DNA of 64,000 bases from assembly GCA_045599185.1 (NCBI GenBank), contig JAZRVO010000014.1, positions 1 to 64,000 on the forward strand, written 5' to 3'. The translations under genes and the position numbers were made by a program. This document shows positions 8,431 to 17,656 of the stretch, piece by piece. How positions within the stretch are numbered: position 1 is the first letter of the stretch; each line of letters starts with the position of its first letter. The notes under the pieces are model-generated. The model was not told where the DNA came from. It saw only the letters and a list, made by a program, of their open reading frames with translations, and did no database searches. The DNA is from UBA1240 sp045599185 (GTDB lineage: Bacteria > Spirochaetota > Spirochaetia > Treponematales > Treponemataceae).

Positions 8431-9897
8431 ATGCGTATTTTAATGGTTTCTGCCGAAGCGGCACCTTTTGCAAAAACTGGTGGCTTAGCTGATGCTGTTT
8501 CTGCTCTGTCTATCGCACTTAACAAACTTGGTCATGATGTGCGCATAGTAATTCCGCGCTATTACAAAATTAACCGCGACAAACTGACTAAACTTGAAGG
8601 CCCTATGGGCGTTTACTGCGGTTACAGCGAAGAATGGACTGCCGTTTATACCACAACAATGCCCGGCACCAAAGATTTGCCGGTTTATTTTATTGACCAC
8701 GAAAACTGTTACGGCCGCGACGGTGTTTACGGCACGCCGTTTGATCCGGATTTTCAGGACAACCCTTACAGATTTTCGCTTTTGTGCCACGGTGCATTTC
8801 AGCTTTGCCGCAAATTAGGCTGGTATCCGGACATCATTCACGCACACGACTGGTCTGCCGCTCTTGCACCAGTTTTGCTGCGCTTTAACGAACGCCACGG
8901 CGAGTTTGCCCACACAAAAAGCGTATTCACAATTCACAATTTGGGCTATCAGGGCTGGTACAGCAAGCACAATTACCCGGTTCTGGGGCTTGACTGGCAG
9001 CATTACTATTCTTCAGGCTTTGAAGATTATGACCAGATTAACTTTTTGAAAGCCGGCCTTATTTCTTCAGACGTGCTTACAACTGTTTCGCCAACCTATG
9101 CACAGGAAATTCAGAGCGCCGAAAACGGTTTCAGAATGGACGGAATTTTACGCCAGCGTTCCGGCGATTTGTTCGGTATTTTGAACGGCGTTGACATGGA
9201 TGTCTGGAATCCTTCAAAAGACAAATATATCGAAAAAACTTTCAGCGCAAAAAGCATGGCCGGTAAAGCCGCAAACAAGAAGGCTTTGCAGGAACGCATG
9301 GGGCTGGAAGTAAATCCGGACATTCCTGTAATTGGAATTGTTACCCGCCTTGCTGACCAGAAAGGCGTTGCAGAACTTTTTGCACCAACTTACGGCTGTG
9401 CATACCGCATGTGTACCGACATGAAACTTCAGCTGGTGGTTTTGGGCAGCGGCGAACGCTGGTGCGAAGACGAACTGCGCGTACTCAGCAATAACCTGCC
9501 GAATTTGCGCGCATATATCGGTTATGACGAAAGCTTAAGTCACTTAATTGAAGCAGGCAGCGACTTCTTCTTAATGCCGTCGCGTTACGAACCATGCGGC
9601 TTAAACCAGATGTATTCGCTTTTGTACGGAACATTGCCGATTGTACACCGCACAGGTGGCCTTGCCGACACCGTTCAGAACTACAACGAACAGACAGGAG
9701 AAGGCAACGGTTTTGTACTTAACCACCTAACGCCAAGCAGCATTTACGACACCGTAGGCTGGGCAATGTACGCTTACTACAACAAAAAAGACCATATCAA
9801 GGCAATGCAGAAACGCGCAATGCAAAGCAGTTTTGGATGGGACGTTTCTGCAAACAAATATCTCGAAATTTACGAGATGATTCAAAAAAGGTTTTAG
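8431..9897 (+). CDS. glgA: Glycogen synthase (ADP-glucose type)
   Basis: A 488-residue GT5 enzyme that extends alpha-1,4-glucan chains from ADP-glucose. The N-terminal Rossmann domain opens with the KTGGLADAV loop (K15-G18) that binds the donor; HAHDWSAAL lies near residue 140. The C-terminal domain starts near residue 297 (VIGIVTRLADQKG) and carries SRYEPCGLNQ with the retaining-glycosyltransferase Glu, then RTGGLADTV. Length is normal for GlgA. GAGGTG lies six bases before the ATG. It is followed after 3 bp by the TIGR03546-type gene, so the three genes to 12965 likely form an operon. No glgC is in the window. Confidence 0.95.
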   Translation: MRILMVSAEAAPFAKTGGLADAVSALSIALNKLGHDVRIVIPRYYKINRDKLTKLEGPMGVYCGYSEEWTAVYTTTMPGTKDLPVYFIDHENCYGRDGVYGTPFDPDFQDNPYRFSLLCHGAFQLCRKLGWYPDIIHAHDWSAALAPVLLRFNERHGEFAHTKSVFTIHNLGYQGWYSKHNYPVLGLDWQHYYSSGFEDYDQINFLKAGLISSDVLTTVSPTYAQEIQSAENGFRMDGILRQRSGDLFGILNGVDMDVWNPSKDKYIEKTFSAKSMAGKAANKKALQERMGLEVNPDIPVIGIVTRLADQKGVAELFAPTYGCAYRMCTDMKLQLVVLGSGERWCEDELRVLSNNLPNLRAYIGYDESLSHLIEAGSDFFLMPSRYEPCGLNQMYSLLYGTLPIVHRTGGLADTVQNYNEQTGEGNGFVLNHLTPSSIYDTVGWAMYAYYNKKDHIKAMQKRAMQSSFGWDVSANKYLEIYEMIQKRF

Positions 9898-9900
9898 TTA

Positions 9901-10419
9901 ATGCTTAAATATTTTGTAAAACTTCTAAAATCTCTAAATGCCAACTCGCATCCGGGTGAAATTGCCCATGCGTGTGCATTTGGTTTACTTTTAGGTTTTT
10001 TACCCAAAACTTCTGTTTTATGGTACATATTCTTTATTTTTGCCCTGTTTCTGCGCATAAATAAAGGTATGTACTTTTTAATGATTATTTTGGGTTCGCT
10101 CGCTGCGCCATTTTTAGACCCAACGTTTGACGAAATTGGCTACTGGTTTTTAATGCTTCCGCAATTGGAAAGCCTTTTTCGTGCCTGGCTAGACATACCG
10201 TTTGTGGCTTTTACCCGGTTCAACAACACAATTGTGGCAGGTTCACTGGTATTTTCAATTGCCGGATACATACCGTTTTACATTTTGGCAAGGCTTTTGG
10301 TGCGCCTGTGGCGGCATACTTTGCAGCCGCTTCTGGCGCGCAATCCGCTGGTTAAGGCTTTTCAGCAGCTGCCATTGGTTAAAGCCGTTATCACTGCATA
10401 TCAAAAAGTGGAGCTTTAA
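9901..10419 (+). CDS. TIGR03546/DUF2062-like membrane protein
   Basis: A 172-residue membrane protein with a start typical of the TIGR03546 set (SLNANSHPGEIAHACAFGLLLGFLPK), itself related to DUF2062 proteins. I see three to four membrane segments (about 30-55, 60-75, 105-130) and a basic C-terminus. The family is known mainly from spirochaetes and some proteobacteria, next to TIGR03545 genes, exactly as here (2 bp downstream). Function is not established; the pairing suggests a two-component envelope system in which this protein is the multi-pass partner. Confidence 0.75.
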   Translation: MLKYFVKLLKSLNANSHPGEIAHACAFGLLLGFLPKTSVLWYIFFIFALFLRINKGMYFLMIILGSLAAPFLDPTFDEIGYWFLMLPQLESLFRAWLDIPFVAFTRFNNTIVAGSLVFSIAGYIPFYILARLLVRLWRHTLQPLLARNPLVKAFQQLPLVKAVITAYQKVEL

Positions 10420-10421
10420 TT

Positions 10422-12965
10422 ATGGAAGAAAATGAAGAAAAAGCAAAAAGCATGGAAATGCAGGAGCTGGAGAAAGAAATTTTAAGCGCTGAACCCGGTA
10501 TGAATGCAGAAGAACTGGAAAATGAAATTGCCGGAAGCGATCTAAGTTCCGAAGAAATAGCCATTGCGGAAAACGCAGCGGAAGAAGAAGTAAGCGACAG
10601 CAAACTGCCTGCAACGTTAAGCGAAGAAGAAGGCAGAAAAGCTGTAAAAGTTAAAATGCCGAAAATTTTCCGCAAAACTTACAGCGAAAAAAAGTTTAAA
10701 AGACGCGTTTTAAATAGAATTTATGTTCCCAAAGACAAAATTTTCATTCAAAGCCTTTACCAGAAGAACGAAAAAGGTTTAATTACACCAAAATCTCCGC
10801 TGATTATAAGCAGAAGGGACGCAAAACGCCTTGCACTTATTGCAAAACAGGTGAAAAAACAAAAGGGCAGGGTTAAATGGCTGCCGCTTTTGTGCACGGT
10901 TCTGGTAATTTTTGCACTTTTTTCAATCGTAATTGCCTTTAAAAACCCAATCTTAAAGTCAGTTTTAACCGCCGTGGTACAGGATGCCGCCGGTGCAAAA
11001 TGCGAAATCGGTTCACTGGATTTACGAATTCTGGATTCGCGGCTGGAAATTGACCAGTTTGCGGTTGCCAACAAAAAAGAACCGATGACCAACCTTGCAG
11101 AATTTTCAAGCCTTGTTGTTGATTTTGACCTGGTTCAGCTTTTAAAAGGCCGCTTCGTTTCTGATGAAATTTCAATTGAAGGAATTCAGGTTGGTACCCA
11201 GCGGCAGACTTCCGGCGAAATTGAAAAAACCGAAAAACAGCTGAAAAAAGAAGCCGAAAAGGCCGCAAAAAAAGCTGCATTGGCAGAAACCACGCCGGAA
11301 GAGATTCAGGCACAGATTGCGAAAATTGTAAAGGAACAGACCGGGCTTGACAGGGAAAGTTTTACAAATGTTTTTGCCCAGTTTAACCCGGAAACAATTG
11401 TAAATTCCGTTTACACAAGCATGGAATCGCCTGAAATAATCCGGTCTTTGCAGCCGCAGGCGGAGGAACTGGTAAAAGGATGGCAGGACACATCTGCCGA
11501 ACTGAATAAAAATGTTCAGGATTTTGTAAATGCTGCCCGCGAACTGGCAAATACTGACGTTGAAGCCATTAAAAACAATCCGGCAGAACTTAGAAAAGTT
11601 TTTGAAAACCTTCAGACCGTTTACAAAAATGGCGAAGTCATTAAAGTTTCTGTTGAAAACGCTGCAACCCAGATAAAGGTTGATGCCCAGACCATCGGAA
11701 GCATTTCAAAATCGATGCAGGAAGCAGTGCAGAATGACCTTAACCTTGTAAACAGCCAGATTAACGCTTTAACAAGCATCAATCTGAAAGATATGGCGAA
11801 CCTTTTTTCTGCTGAGCTTGACGGACCGGCAATTCAAATGCTGCGTACATATCTGCCGGTTGCACAAACCGTGCTTGCAAAAGTTGAAGAATTTCAGAAT
11901 TACAGCAGCAACAAGGAAAAACAACCTAAAAAAGAAAAAACCGAAACAAACCGTCTGGCCGGCCGCACAATTGAATATCGTGCCGACACAATTCCAGACG
12001 TTCTGATTCGTAAAATTTCTTTATCGGGTGTGCTGCCTAAAAACAGCTGGGGGCTTTACGGAACAATCAGCAATATTTCAAGCGACTGCAACAAGCTGAA
12101 CAAGCCTATCGACATTAAAATGGGGCTTTCGCGCAACGGCAGCGAAACTGAAACGCTTACGGCACTGATTGACATGCGCAAAAACCGCGCCGTTAAGGCT
12201 TTTTCTGCCAGCGTAGTTTCAAAAGGCTGGTCGTTCAGCAACTTAACCATTCCAAATATGTCAAACCTTGGTAATGCAGGTGCGGCGGCTATGGCAGCCA
12301 TTCCGGCATTAAGCGGCATGGCGAATTTCAGTGCAAACATAGGCATTGATACGGACTTGAGCTTTGACATTAACGGCGGCATAAATGTTCTGAATGCAAT
12401 TTTAGACATCAAGCCTTTTGAACCGGCATTTGCATATTCGCTTTACAGCCGTGCAATTGAAAACATTAGCGAGCTTAATTTGAATGCGCTGGCAAATTTT
12501 TCACCGGTAACAAGCCTGAAAATGAACATTGTTACAGACATTGATAAAATTCTTGCTGACAACCTTTCAAAACTGTTTAAGCAGGAAGTTGCAAATATCA
12601 AGGCTGAACTGATAAAAAATGTTACGGCACAGCTTAACGGTTTAACCAGCCAGCTGCAAATGTATCTGGGTGATTTTATTGATGTTGAAGCTCTGGTAAA
12701 AGGTGATACTTCAAGCTTTAACAATATGCACGAAAAAGTAGAAGCCAAAATGGCAGAAATTAAGGCATATTTAACTGAACAGGCAAATGCGGCTGTTAAC
12801 CAGGCAACGGATCAGGCAAAGCAGCAGCTAACTGAACAGGTGAAAGAATCGCTGAAAGATACGCCGGTTCCAACAGATGCGATTGTTGATAAAATTAACA
12901 ATTTTGATGTAAAAGACTTGAACAAACTGTTTAAACAGCCTAAACAACAGAACAGCGAACAGTAA
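10422..12965 (+). CDS. TIGR03545-like large envelope protein (AsmA-like)
   Basis: An 847-residue protein with a 140-residue acidic then basic cytoplasmic head, one membrane segment around 143-165 (WLPLLCTVLVIFALF) and a large periplasmic part. The sequence just after the membrane (ILDSRLEIDQFAVANK and SSLVVDFDLVQLLKGRFVSDEI) has the pattern of AsmA-type periplasmic bridge proteins. The middle (about 260-500) is predicted coiled coil, and the C-terminus is a long amphipathic helical stretch. It follows the TIGR03546-type gene directly. I infer a role in envelope lipid or protein trafficking, by analogy only. A strong terminator follows. Confidence 0.7.
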   Translation: MEENEEKAKSMEMQELEKEILSAEPGMNAEELENEIAGSDLSSEEIAIAENAAEEEVSDSKLPATLSEEEGRKAVKVKMPKIFRKTYSEKKFKRRVLNRIYVPKDKIFIQSLYQKNEKGLITPKSPLIISRRDAKRLALIAKQVKKQKGRVKWLPLLCTVLVIFALFSIVIAFKNPILKSVLTAVVQDAAGAKCEIGSLDLRILDSRLEIDQFAVANKKEPMTNLAEFSSLVVDFDLVQLLKGRFVSDEISIEGIQVGTQRQTSGEIEKTEKQLKKEAEKAAKKAALAETTPEEIQAQIAKIVKEQTGLDRESFTNVFAQFNPETIVNSVYTSMESPEIIRSLQPQAEELVKGWQDTSAELNKNVQDFVNAARELANTDVEAIKNNPAELRKVFENLQTVYKNGEVIKVSVENAATQIKVDAQTIGSISKSMQEAVQNDLNLVNSQINALTSINLKDMANLFSAELDGPAIQMLRTYLPVAQTVLAKVEEFQNYSSNKEKQPKKEKTETNRLAGRTIEYRADTIPDVLIRKISLSGVLPKNSWGLYGTISNISSDCNKLNKPIDIKMGLSRNGSETETLTALIDMRKNRAVKAFSASVVSKGWSFSNLTIPNMSNLGNAGAAAMAAIPALSGMANFSANIGIDTDLSFDINGGINVLNAILDIKPFEPAFAYSLYSRAIENISELNLNALANFSPVTSLKMNIVTDIDKILADNLSKLFKQEVANIKAELIKNVTAQLNGLTSQLQMYLGDFIDVEALVKGDTSSFNNMHEKVEAKMAEIKAYLTEQANAAVNQATDQAKQQLTEQVKESLKDTPVPTDAIVDKINNFDVKDLNKLFKQPKQQNSEQ

Positions 12966-12980
12966 AAAATAGCAATAAAA

Positions 12981-13017
12981 ACCCGGATTCTTGTATTAAC
13001 GAAATCCGGGTTTTTTT
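12981..13017 (+). terminator. Bidirectional rho-independent terminator
   Basis: Perfect 9-bp arms ACCCGGATT (12981-12989) and AATCCGGGT (13003-13011) are followed by seven T on the plus strand; the minus strand also has a T run after the stem. It lies between the TIGR03545-type gene and convergent gtrA. Confidence 0.9.
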
Positions 13018-13119
13018 AGCTTCTCATCATTTTCAAGAAAAACTTTGCTTAACAGAACCTGCCATTTTTTTTAAGCTTTATAGATTAAAACCAGTTCAGC
13101 AAGCCTGGCAAAAACAGCT

Positions 13120-13566
13120 TTATGCTTTTTCTTCTGCTTTTTTACTTTTTCTAAAACTGAAAAACAAATGGCCAACATAATTGCACAGAAACGAACAGCC
13201 GGTAGAAAGAATATGTGCCGCAGTTTCCAGCAACGATTTGTTGAAATCGGGCAGAATTGCGAAGAACAGATTGCGCAGAAGTACCGAAACCGTAAAAGTT
13301 ACCAGCAAACCGCCAAGTGCAACCAGCGTAAACTTTGCAAAAGTTTTAACCGAAGCCTGCCTTCCGTCCTTTGTAAAAACAAAAAATACGGAAATTGCAT
13401 AATTTACAATGTGACCAATAAAGTAAGCAATTACAACACTTACACCAAAAGGCACATTGCAAAAATCCGTAAGAATTATGCGGCTGACAACATTTACAAT
13501 TACAGCCGCACCGGCAGAAAAGAAATACTTAATAAACTGAATGATTGCATCTTTCGTTATTTTCAT
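13120..13566 (-). CDS. GtrA-family small membrane protein
   Basis: A 148-residue protein with four membrane segments and the GtrA pattern: IQFIKYFFSAGAAVIVNVVSRI at the start, then GHIVNYAISVFFVF and a final CNYVGHLFFSFRK. GtrA-like proteins are thought to act as flippases for polyprenol-linked sugars during cell-surface glycosylation. The ATG overlaps the TGA of the P83/100 gene by four bases, so the two are translationally coupled. It ends in a lysine-rich tail. Confidence 0.85.
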   Translation of the reverse strand: MKITKDAIIQFIKYFFSAGAAVIVNVVSRIILTDFCNVPFGVSVVIAYFIGHIVNYAISVFFVFTKDGRQASVKTFAKFTLVALGGLLVTFTVSVLLRNLFFAILPDFNKSLLETAAHILSTGCSFLCNYVGHLFFSFRKSKKAEEKA

Positions 13567-15101
13567 TGTGCGGCAAATGCCCTTAAGTTTTCAGTATTCA
13601 AAAGGCGAACAGTGTTCTTGCTGTCTACAACACTAATTGTTTTACCGTAGGCAAAAATCGGTGTTGCTTCTAAAACAGAAATTTCAGAAATTGCCAAAAC
13701 CCTCAATTTTGAATCGTATTTAGCAAGCTTCCATTCGCCGTTGCTTTTAATGACGGTATAAAAAGCGTTGTCGTGTTCAGTTAAAACAGCCTGTTCACTT
13801 ACCGGCTCTTCGCTCTGCTTAACCATTTCCAAAGTTTTGCCATCAATAATAATCAGGCGAATAGCCGCATTGCCGCCATTTTTACCGGCAATTGCAATAA
13901 AATTGCTTCCGGATGCAAAAACGGTTCTGCCGCGTATAACGTTAACAGGCGAAATTTTAAGTTCCTTGCCGGTTGCGCTGTCAAGCAGAACAAGCGCACT
14001 AAGCATTTTTGAAGCATCAGCAATTTTCAGCCCGTAAAAAGCTTCCAAAAGTTCGTCCTGCGGCGGTAAAGTTTCAATGTCTTTCTGAATGTATTTTGCA
14101 TCTGTCTGGGCTTCCTTCAATTTTTTATCAGCCCAGTCCTGCTCACTTTTGGCAATTGCAGCCTGATCAGCAGCATTTGCCTTTGCATCAGCAAGGTTTT
14201 TATTTGCTTCGTCTGCGGCATCCTGTGCTTCGTCTGCTTTTTTCTGCAAATTCTTATCATCAGGGTTTGCGTCTGCAAGATTCTTTGCTTTTTCTGCATC
14301 AGCATTTGCCTTTTCTGCTGCTTTTTCAGCTTCTTTTACTTCGGCAGTTGCATCTGCATAAGCCTTTGCGGCTTCCTTGGCATTAAGTGCAGCTTCTTCA
14401 GCTTCGCGGGTTTTCAAATCAGCCATATCGCCGCGTATGTCAACGCCTTTATTGTTGTCTTCACGGATGTTTTCAACAACATTGCTGTCGCTGATTGCGG
14501 CCGTGTCAATTGTGCTTAAACCGCCTAAAGTACGGCCTGTTAACGGAATGATAATCTGCGTCATGCCTGGCCAGTCGGCATAATCGGTAGAAAGCCCTAC
14601 GATTGCCGAATCGGCAGCATCCTGAACGGCCTGGGTATACTTGCCGCTGATGTTGTTCATGTCAAGGCGGTAAACCGCGTTATAAACGGTAATAAAAGTT
14701 GCCAAAGTGTCTGCATCTTCTACCGAATAATCGTAAGCGGCCACAAGGTAGGCACTTACAATTGCGCGCAGGTTACGAATATGATCAACGCCTGCTGCCG
14801 GCCCGATTACAAAAATATCAGCATCAAGTTCCTTGGAATTTTCTTCAACTAAATGCAAAACCTGATAGCGGGAAGAATTGCCTGCAACAACTGCACCGGC
14901 CGCAATCTGCTGGCCAAGCGCCGTACCAATGCCGCGAATCTGCGCCATTGTATTGAAAACTGTTACCGGTCCTGAATAACTGTTAAAATGAATTTCTGTA
15001 CTTGGTGTCTGTTCAAGCTCGTTTCTGTAAACTTCAACTGCAAAAAGAGGAAAAACCGCAGCGAATGCAATAAGCGCTGCCAATCGACGTAAACTTTTCA
15101 T
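13563..15101 (-). CDS. P83/100-type antigen family protein
   Basis: A 512-residue secreted protein from the ATG at 15101 (MKSLRRLAALIAFAAVFPLFA), which gives a clean signal peptide; longer in-frame starts upstream would bury it. The N-terminal domain (EIHFNSYSGPVTVFNT, RGIGTALGQQIAAG) matches spirochaetal P83/100 antigens. A central Ala/Lys/Glu/Asp-rich region of about 150 residues is coiled coil with repeated KAxAD-like heptads. The C-terminal about 130 residues are beta-rich, with propeller-like repeats (ATGKELKISPVNVIRGRT). It is likely periplasmic or surface associated; the biochemical role is unknown. No clear ribosome site is visible. Confidence 0.8.
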   Translation of the reverse strand: MKSLRRLAALIAFAAVFPLFAVEVYRNELEQTPSTEIHFNSYSGPVTVFNTMAQIRGIGTALGQQIAAGAVVAGNSSRYQVLHLVEENSKELDADIFVIGPAAGVDHIRNLRAIVSAYLVAAYDYSVEDADTLATFITVYNAVYRLDMNNISGKYTQAVQDAADSAIVGLSTDYADWPGMTQIIIPLTGRTLGGLSTIDTAAISDSNVVENIREDNNKGVDIRGDMADLKTREAEEAALNAKEAAKAYADATAEVKEAEKAAEKANADAEKAKNLADANPDDKNLQKKADEAQDAADEANKNLADAKANAADQAAIAKSEQDWADKKLKEAQTDAKYIQKDIETLPPQDELLEAFYGLKIADASKMLSALVLLDSATGKELKISPVNVIRGRTVFASGSNFIAIAGKNGGNAAIRLIIIDGKTLEMVKQSEEPVSEQAVLTEHDNAFYTVIKSNGEWKLAKYDSKLRVLAISEISVLEATPIFAYGKTISVVDSKNTVRLLNTENLRAFAAQ

Positions 15102-15123
15102 ACGTAAGAGTATACAACACAAA

Positions 15124-16344
15124 TCAAGCTTGGTAAACAAAATTTGCCAAAGATTCAATGTGGCTGGTCTGCGGATAATAGTCGAGCAGGGTAAGCGATT
15201 CAAGCACATAGCCGTTCTGACACAAATCGGCCGCATCCCGGGCAAAAGTTACCGGGTCGCAGCTTAAAGAACGAACCTGCGGCACTTTTTTTGCCTTCAG
15301 CCATTCACGCACCGGTTTTTCCATGCCTGAACGCGGCGGATCAATTACCACTGCATCAAATTCTTTTTTGCTGTCTGCCATTTGCGGCCATTTTTCGCCT
15401 GCAATGCCAAAACTAAAATGCTTTCCAATTTCCGCATTTACTGCCTTAAGCCTTGCCAGATTTTTTTCTGCAAGCACAAGGGCATCGCGGTTGTGTTCTA
15501 TTAAATAAACTTCGTCAAACAGCCCGGCCATAAAAACTGAAAAAGTACCGACACCGCTGTAAATGTCAGCACAGCGCTTGCCGCCAAGGTTTTTACACAA
15601 AAGCTGAATTGTTTTTTCAAGCATCTGCAAGTTGGACTGAAAAAAGCCCTGTACCGAAAACTGCAAGGTTTTGCCCAGAATATTCACGGTGCAAAGTTCT
15701 GCTTCATCAATAAGGCTTCCGGCAAATTTTCCGCGCTTTTCCTTTGGCCGGGCAACGGTTAATTTTCCGTCGGCCGCAAAAAGGTGAACGCGCTGATTCT
15801 GTTCAACATTTTTGGATTTTTTGGAGTTTTCAGATATTTTTTCAGTATTTTCCGTGCCGTCATTATTCTTCAAATATTCGTTAATTTCGGCAACGGCAAC
15901 CGGGCACTGATTAATTTTAATTATTTCGTTTGATTTTCGCTTTTTAAGGCCGCCGTCGTGCAGCTGAAAACGATTGCGGTAATGCCATTCGTCTGCAAAA
16001 AGGGTCGTTATTTCTGGTATTTTGTCTTCGCTTAAGCCGGCACGAACAAGCGCGTCTTTCATTATTTCTTCTTTCAGTTTGCGCTGGTTCTGTACCGAAG
16101 TAATCTGAAGGTTACAGCCGCCGCAGTTTTCGTAAAAAGGGCAGGTGCTGTTTATGCGCTGGTCAGAAGTTTTTTCAATCTGCGTAACTTTTGCATAGTA
16201 AAAATCGCCTTTATCCTGAGTAATTTCTACGCTTACAGTTTCATCAGGCAATGCATTTTCAATAAGTACGTTTTTTCCGTTTATCTTACCAAGACAAAAA
16301 CCGCCGGCAAGCATTTTTTGTGTTATAATACCAGTTGCAATCAT
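15124..16344 (-). CDS. 23S rRNA/tRNA uracil-5 methyltransferase (RlmD/TrmA family)
   Basis: A 406-residue SAM-dependent enzyme making 5-methyluridine in RNA. It has an N-terminal TRAM domain (1-60), a four-cysteine iron-sulfur site (C68, C74, C77, C147), a Rossmann domain with DIYSGVGTFSVF, the VIDPPRSGM motif and the catalytic cysteine in SCDPVTFARD near the C-terminus. Between the iron-sulfur region and the methyltransferase domain is a hydrophilic insert rich in Asn/Glu/Lys (about 155-185), not seen in typical RlmD. Which uridine is modified cannot be told from sequence. Confidence 0.9.
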   Translation of the reverse strand: MIATGIITQKMLAGGFCLGKINGKNVLIENALPDETVSVEITQDKGDFYYAKVTQIEKTSDQRINSTCPFYENCGGCNLQITSVQNQRKLKEEIMKDALVRAGLSEDKIPEITTLFADEWHYRNRFQLHDGGLKKRKSNEIIKINQCPVAVAEINEYLKNNDGTENTEKISENSKKSKNVEQNQRVHLFAADGKLTVARPKEKRGKFAGSLIDEAELCTVNILGKTLQFSVQGFFQSNLQMLEKTIQLLCKNLGGKRCADIYSGVGTFSVFMAGLFDEVYLIEHNRDALVLAEKNLARLKAVNAEIGKHFSFGIAGEKWPQMADSKKEFDAVVIDPPRSGMEKPVREWLKAKKVPQVRSLSCDPVTFARDAADLCQNGYVLESLTLLDYYPQTSHIESLANFVYQA

Positions 16345-16431
16345 AGCTTTTATGATGTACTTTTTTAAGAATTAGGGCAAGCCGTTTTTTACAAAGCATT
16401 CTTGCCAAACCAACAAAAAAATGAGGAAATA

Positions 16432-17448
16432 ATGAAGAAAGATACGATTTTTATGCATATGTCCGACGGTCAGAAAATTGCCGTTCACCGCTGGATGCCG
16501 GATAAAAAATCTTCTGTAATTGGTCTGGTACAGTTAAGCCACGGCATGATTGAATATGCGATGCGCTATAATGAATTTGGTGAAGCACTGGCAAACGCCG
16601 GTTTTGTTCTTTACGCCCACGACCACCGCGGACACGGTGAAACTGCCGGAAGCCCGGAAAATCTGGGTTATCTTGCAAACATTGACGGTTTTCAGCGTGT
16701 TGTTTTAGACTTGCGCGAAGTTACCAAACGACTTAAAAACGATTTTCCGGGTAAAAAAACCTATCTTTTTGCCCATTCTTTCGGTTCTTTCGTCGGCCAG
16801 TCGTTCATTCAGCAGTTTTCGCACGACATTGACGGCGCAATTTTGTGCGGAACTTCCGGTCCAAAAGGCGCAGCAGTTGTTGGCGGAAAAATTATAGTTA
16901 ACATTCTGAAAATTTTTGGCGGCAAAAAACGCCGTTCAAAGTTTGTTAAGGCCATGTCTTTTGCCGGATACAACAGCCATTTTCCAAAGGAAGAAGGTTC
17001 TACCGCATGGCAGACCCGTGACAGGGAACTGATGAAAAAGGAAGAGGGCAACATTTATTCTTCCTTTACGCCAACTTTGGCATTTTATATGGACTTGTTT
17101 GACGGTTTAAGCCGCATTCACCGTAAAGACGCGCTTAAAAACCTTTCCCTTTCTTTCCCGGTTTATTTTATCGTCGGCAGCGAAGACCCGGTTGGTTCTT
17201 ATGCAAAAAGCGTAAAGCAGCTGGTTGAAATTTACAGAAACAAGGGCATGACCGAAGTTGAATACAAGGAATATCCGGGTGCGCGCCACGAACTTTTGAA
17301 CGAAACAAACCGGGAAGAAGTTCTGGCTGATATTTTTGCATGGCTTAACAAGGAATTGCAGCGCAACAAACTTGATGTTCAGCAGAATGTTCAGGATGAA
17401 AATGTAATTGAAAGCATTAATCCAATTCCCGAAGGTCTGGAACTGTAA
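16432..17448 (+). CDS. Alpha/beta hydrolase, monoglyceride lipase/lysophospholipase-like
   Basis: A 338-residue hydrolase of the PldB/monoacylglycerol lipase group. The oxyanion region LSHGMIEYAMRY, the YAHDHRGHGET loop, the nucleophile S116 in FAHSFGS, an acid in VGSEDPVG and the final His in PGARHEL form a complete catalytic set. The start at 16432 is chosen because GAGGAA lies four bases upstream; an in-frame TTG at 16402 has no such site. There is no signal peptide, so it is cytosolic. A strong hairpin terminator lies 60 bp after the stop. Confidence 0.88.
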   Translation: MKKDTIFMHMSDGQKIAVHRWMPDKKSSVIGLVQLSHGMIEYAMRYNEFGEALANAGFVLYAHDHRGHGETAGSPENLGYLANIDGFQRVVLDLREVTKRLKNDFPGKKTYLFAHSFGSFVGQSFIQQFSHDIDGAILCGTSGPKGAAVVGGKIIVNILKIFGGKKRRSKFVKAMSFAGYNSHFPKEEGSTAWQTRDRELMKKEEGNIYSSFTPTLAFYMDLFDGLSRIHRKDALKNLSLSFPVYFIVGSEDPVGSYAKSVKQLVEIYRNKGMTEVEYKEYPGARHELLNETNREEVLADIFAWLNKELQRNKLDVQQNVQDENVIESINPIPEGLEL

Positions 17449-17511
17449 AAGTTTTTTTCCGCCGCCGGATTTAGTACGCGGATTTAAGAATTAAAAACAC
17501 AATTTTTTAAA

Positions 17512-17557
17512 AAAGAACGAACCACGCATTTGAAGCAAAGTTCGTTCTTTTTTTATC
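17512..17557 (+). terminator. Rho-independent terminator after the hydrolase
   Basis: Perfect 11-bp arms AAAGAACGAAC (17512-17522) and GTTCGTTCTTT (17540-17550) are followed by T residues. Confidence 0.9.
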
Positions 17558-17595
17558 CGTGAATGGTTAGCTGCACCGGGCAATAGCTGAAAATC

Positions 17596-17628
17596 ATAAA
17601 AAAAACACCAGTCAAAGGCTGGTGTTTT
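17596..17628 (-). terminator. Rho-independent terminator of pcnB
   Basis: Arms AAAACACCAG (17602-17611) and CTGGTGTTTT (17619-17628); read on the minus strand the stem is followed by a long T run. It lies just beyond the stop of pcnB. Confidence 0.88.
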
Positions 17629-17656
17629 TGGTCAACTACTCAATTATTATAAAACA

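Noticed and set aside
7733..8525. Minus-strand frames over the aminotransferase and glgA start
   Set aside because: Antisense shadows with Cys/Phe-rich products; the plus-strand genes have complete motifs and ribosome sites.
13768..14956. Long plus-strand frames opposite the P83/100 gene
   Set aside because: They are antisense shadows of an Ala/Lys/Glu-rich coding region and have no ribosome sites.
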